From positions 1-64,000 of the forward strand of contig JAGXKI010000003.1 in NCBI GenBank assembly GCA_018335295.1: 64,000 nucleotides of DNA, in the 5' to 3' direction. The notes under the pieces were generated by a model. That model did not search any database and was not told the DNA's origin. It saw only the letters and a program-made list of their open reading frames with translations. The translations under genes and the position numbers were made by a program. This DNA is from a bacterium (GTDB taxonomy: Bacteria > Acidobacteriota > Aminicenantia > Aminicenantales > Aminicenantaceae). Every line of letters begins with the position of its first letter. Position 1 is the first letter of the stretch. This document shows positions 60,620 to 64,000 of the stretch, piece after piece.

Positions 60620-61180
60620 ATGGATGACGATAAGAAATTAGTTCAAAAAACACTGGACGGGGAGAAAAGAGCCTTTGAAATGATTGTCCGTAGGTATCAA
60701 AAGCCTCTTTTCAATTACATTCAGAGGATGGTAGGAAACCGAGAACTGGCTCTTGATTTAACCCAGGATATTTTCGTCAAAATTTACTCTTCCCTTGATT
60801 CCTACCGCTTTCAGTATAAATTCAGGACCTGGATGTTCAAGATTGCATCCAACTCCTTGATCGATTATTTCCGAAAAAAAAGAATCGATACGTTTTCCTA
60901 TGAACAAAAGGAAAAAAGAGACTCCCCCTCTACCTTCCAGATTCCCGATGATGAAGATTCTGTGGTGAAAACCTTTGAACTCTCCAACCTTAGAAAAAGA
61001 ATTGAACAAGCCCTGGAAAAAATTCCTCCCCAGATGAGAGAACTTTTCGTGTGGAGGCATATCAACGAATTCAGTTACAAAGAAATCGCCGAAATCAAAG
61101 AAATGCCAGTGGGAACTATAAAAAACAAAGTCTTTCAAGCCAAAGAAATGCTCCGAAGACTGTTGGAGGGTTTGATATGA
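60620..61180 (+). CDS. ECF (sigma-E like) RNA polymerase sigma factor
   Basis: AFEMIVRRYQKPLFNYIQRMVGNRELALDLTQDIFVKIYSSLDSYR...; region 4 FSYKEIAEIKEMPVGTIKNKVFQAKEMLRR. Confidence 0.94.
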   Translation: MDDDKKLVQKTLDGEKRAFEMIVRRYQKPLFNYIQRMVGNRELALDLTQDIFVKIYSSLDSYRFQYKFRTWMFKIASNSLIDYFRKKRIDTFSYEQKEKRDSPSTFQIPDDEDSVVKTFELSNLRKRIEQALEKIPPQMRELFVWRHINEFSYKEIAEIKEMPVGTIKNKVFQAKEMLRRLLEGLI

Positions 61181-61755
61181 AATGCCTTAAGGCGGATCAA
61201 ATTTATCTTTACCTGGAAGGGGAGCTCTCTGCTGAAGAGGCCAGCGCTGTCCGCTTTCATTTGGCTTCCTGTCCCTCGTGCCAAAAGGCCGTTGAAGAGA
61301 GGGAGCACCTCAACCAAGCCTGTAAAGAACTCCCCTTGGGGGATCTTCCCACTGATTTCACACCAAGGGTTATGAGGAAAATATTTCCGGAAAAAGTTTC
61401 CTTTCGAAGCTGGCTGAGAGCCCTAGCCGGAGGATTAGCTTCTTTTGTGGTTTTTTCCTTGTTATTTCTTTTTCTTTCGGCTTCCCCTTTTCTCCCATTC
61501 CTTACAGCCTTTTACCGGGCTCCGCTGAATCTGGTTCAGGACATCTCGTTAGTTTTGGTAAAAATTTTCAAACTGCTTACCCTTCTTATCAAAGTGTTTC
61601 TTCAACTTATCAGCCTCTTCACTCGAGGATTCATGAGTGTGTTCACCCTAATCCAACCAGAAATTCAAATTTCCTTGACTCTCTTTTTTCTTATTTTCTT
61701 CTTTTTCTTCTTTTATAAGATTAAGAGAAAATTCCTCATCGGAGAGAACGCATGA
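61177..61755 (+). CDS. Zinc-finger anti-sigma factor, membrane-anchored
   Basis: LYLEGELSAEEASAVRFHLASCPSCQKAVEE; TM segments; ATGA overlap with sigma gene sets the start. Confidence 0.87.
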   Translation: MKCLKADQIYLYLEGELSAEEASAVRFHLASCPSCQKAVEEREHLNQACKELPLGDLPTDFTPRVMRKIFPEKVSFRSWLRALAGGLASFVVFSLLFLFLSASPFLPFLTAFYRAPLNLVQDISLVLVKIFKLLTLLIKVFLQLISLFTRGFMSVFTLIQPEIQISLTLFFLIFFFFFFYKIKRKFLIGENA

Positions 61756-62666
61756 ACAAAAAAATCATTTGGAGTCTTACCATCCTTCTCCTGGGTTCCG
61801 GATTTACTCCTCTCTACAGTCAAGGTTTTGTTTTAAAAAAGGACATCATCGTCAATAAAAACGAAACCCAGGATAATGTGATAAGCTTCGGGGGCGAAAT
61901 CCTTATAAAAGGAAAGGTTAAAGAAAGCGCTATCGCTTTTGGGGGAAGTATCGTGGTGGAAGGAGAAGTGGGAGATGTGGTTTTGGGATTTGGCTCTGAT
62001 ATTACTCTGAAATCCACCTGTGTGGTCAAAGGAGATGTGGTTTCTTTAGGAGGAATCCTGGAAAAAGAGCCAGGATCACTTGTGGAAGGAGATTCTGTCT
62101 ACTTTAAAACCTCGGAAAATTTGGGGGCTCTCCTCAAACAAGGCTTCAAAGGAATCTTCACCCTTTCTTTCATTCCTCTCTTCCTCATCCTCACGGCCAT
62201 CAAGCTGTCCATCTGGTTCATCCTGGCTGTGAGTCTGGCCGCCTTGTTTCCCCGGCAAATATCTTTCGCTTCTTCCCAAATCCGAAAATCATTCTGGCCT
62301 GTATTTGGAATAGGATTCTTGAGCATCTTGATTTTTACCGCTCTCATCATCCTTTCAGCCCTGTTGAGTTTAATCTTGATCGGCATTCCTATCTTCCTCA
62401 CACTTCTCCTTGTAGGATTGGTTTTAAAAATCTTTGGCCGGATTATTCTTTTTCATTTCTTCGGAGAAAGTTTTTCCAAAGCCCTGGGCGGAAAACATCC
62501 CACACCTCTGAGCTCCGTGACAATCGGCTTTCTGGGGGTGAGTTTTCTCGGTCTTATCCCGGTACTGGGAGCTCTGTTTAATTTTGTCCTCAGCATCCTG
62601 GGGTGGGGTGTGATCATCCGAACCAAATTCGGAAATGTTCCCAATTGGTTCAAACAATCCGCCTAG
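61752..62666 (+). CDS. Bactofilin-like polymer-forming domain fused to multi-TM region
   Basis: Repeated VISFGGEILIKGKVKESAIAFGGSIVVEGEVGDVVLGFGSDITLKS, then hydrophobic helices. Confidence 0.8.
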   Translation: MNKKIIWSLTILLLGSGFTPLYSQGFVLKKDIIVNKNETQDNVISFGGEILIKGKVKESAIAFGGSIVVEGEVGDVVLGFGSDITLKSTCVVKGDVVSLGGILEKEPGSLVEGDSVYFKTSENLGALLKQGFKGIFTLSFIPLFLILTAIKLSIWFILAVSLAALFPRQISFASSQIRKSFWPVFGIGFLSILIFTALIILSALLSLILIGIPIFLTLLLVGLVLKIFGRIILFHFFGESFSKALGGKHPTPLSSVTIGFLGVSFLGLIPVLGALFNFVLSILGWGVIIRTKFGNVPNWFKQSA

Positions 62667-62786
62667 GAATGAATCGAGAAAGGGTGAGCCGCTCCCCGAG
62701 GATTTTTAACGCCATTTCCTGCTCATCCTTTGATGTCGCTTCCACACTTCCCCGATTTATTTTTATAGGCACTCATTTTCACTATT

Positions 62787-63065
62787 GGGGGAGAGAAGGG
62801 GGATGAGGAAACCCCTATGAGGACTGAACGGGCATGGTTCCTCTCCGAAGGAGAGAGTCCGAATGGGAGCTGATTTGACTGATTTGTGAATTGTCACAAA
62901 TCAGTGGGGGTTCCAAGGGGGTATGACCCCTTGGTCGCAGGGCGTCAGCCCGAGAAGGGAGGCAGGGAGCTTGAGCGACCGTCGGAAGGGGGAAAGCGGA
63001 GCTTTTCTCCTCCGAGTTCTCGATGCGGGAAATCAGCGTGCTGACGATCCCCCTTCTCTTCCCTA
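62787..63065 (-). repeat. MITE-like structured repeat, copy C (inverted relative to A and B)
   Basis: Same cargo in reverse complement; TIR gggggagagaagggggat / atcccccttctcttccc. Confidence 0.88.
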
Positions 63066-63068
63066 GAT

Positions 63069-63626
63069 TCAGACTTCTAGGATTTCTTTCTCTTTGGCAG
63101 AGGCCAGTTCATCGGCCTTCTTGGTATATTCTTCAACCAACTCTTTTAACTTATCATAACCTCTGTACTTATCATCTTCGGAGATTTCTTTATTCTTTTC
63201 CATCTCCTCAATTTTTTCTTTGGTTTCTCTTCTCATGTTTCGAATCGTTGTTTTCTCTTCTTCCACCAATTTCCTTATATGCTTGGCTATCTCTTCTCTT
63301 CTTTCTTGGTCTAAAGGAGGAATAGGGACCTTGAGTTTTTTGCCGTCGTTGACAGGATTGAGTCCTAAACCCGCATCGCGAATGGACTTTTCCAATGACT
63401 CTAAAATATTCGGGTCATAAGGTTGTATGGTCACCAGCGTTGGATCCGGAACACTCAAGGTAGCCAACTGATTGATAGGGGTCTGAGCTCCGTAATAGTC
63501 CACTTTTATATCTTCAAAAATAGAGATGTTCGCTCGACCAGTCCTGATTTTGCTCAAATCTTTGCGAAAATGTTCCACAGAATATTTCATTCTTTTTTCC
63601 AAATCTTTAAGCTCATCTTTCATCAT
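63069..63626 (-). CDS. frr: Ribosome recycling factor
   Basis: LSKIRTGRANISIFEDIKVDYYGAQTPINQLATLSVPDPTLVTIQPYD; RREEIAKHIRKLVEE. Confidence 0.97.
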   Translation of the reverse strand: MMKDELKDLEKRMKYSVEHFRKDLSKIRTGRANISIFEDIKVDYYGAQTPINQLATLSVPDPTLVTIQPYDPNILESLEKSIRDAGLGLNPVNDGKKLKVPIPPLDQERREEIAKHIRKLVEEEKTTIRNMRRETKEKIEEMEKNKEISEDDKYRGYDKLKELVEEYTKKADELASAKEKEILEV

Positions 63627-63671
63627 TTTTTACCCTCTTTCTAAAAAAAATTTCTTTAAAATCATGAATCC

Positions 63672-64000
63672 TTAATAAATCTTTGTCCCTACATCTTTCC
63701 CCAGAACAGCCTTTTTTATATTTCCCTTTTTTTTCAAGTTAAAAATAAAAATGGGAAGATTGTTATCTCTGCATAAAGAAATAGCGGTGGTATCCATAAC
63801 TTTTAACCCCTTCTTGATGACATCCAAGTACTGGATCGAACGGTACCGCTTGGCTTCCTTATCCTTTAACGGATCTGCTGAATAAACCCCATCCACCTTT
63901 GTGGCTTTCAGAATGACTTCAGCTTTGATTTCCAGGGCTCGGAGAGCGGCAGCCGTATCTGTAGTGAAATAAGGACTTCCAATCCCGGCACTAAAAATTA
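63672..64000 (-). CDS. pyrH: Uridylate kinase, C-terminal part (gene runs off the right edge)
   Basis: [43 protein letters not shown]...; upstream of frr as usual. Confidence 0.95.
   Translation of the reverse strand, partial: IFSAGIGSPYFTTDTAAALRALEIKAEVILKATKVDGVYSADPLKDKEAKRYRSIQYLDVIKKGLKVMDTTAISLCRDNNLPIFIFNLKKKGNIKKAVLGKDVGTKIY

Noticed and set aside
61051-61176. Extended start of the anti-sigma ORF
   Set aside because: Lies inside the sigma gene; ATG at 61177 gives the usual ATGA overlap and zinc-finger N-terminus.

Overview
64 kb of bacterial chromosome, mostly housekeeping and envelope genes, with both strands used in operon-like blocks. Gene content (C69 dipeptidase, GWxTD protein, Oar-like TonB receptor, several RND exporters, Fe-S/FAD oxidoreductase) suggests an Acidobacteriota/Aminicenantes-like organism; this is inference, not proven. 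Recognised genes include ftsH, purM, tsaD, mtnA, tatA, lolA, frr, pyrH (partial), a PiT/DUF47 pair, a P2-type ATPase, an ABC-F protein, two TetR-linked RND systems, a XerC/D recombinase, a sigma/anti-sigma/bactofilin-like operon, tRNA-Ala(CGC) and tRNA-Leu(CAG). No CRISPR array, rRNA, transposase or prophage was seen. The best unexplained signals are: (1) a ~280-330 bp non-coding, multi-hairpin element with terminal inverted repeats, present in three intergenic copies (22.7, 53.8 and 62.8 kb), whose stems and termini appear to co-vary; (2) a strictly 9-nt-periodic degenerate array of 21 units (27691-27879), next to a 6-nt-periodic tract; (3) a tetrapeptide [MFL]-P-x-[LVM] repeat tail on a giant FAD/Fe-S oxidoreductase; (4) a bacterial eRF1-like protein with GGW where GGQ would be expected; (5) a DASS transporter remnant deleted between its two SNT motifs; (6) a possible degenerate JAB/MPN-like protein beside AMMECR1. 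All calls are by eye; no database search or folding was run.
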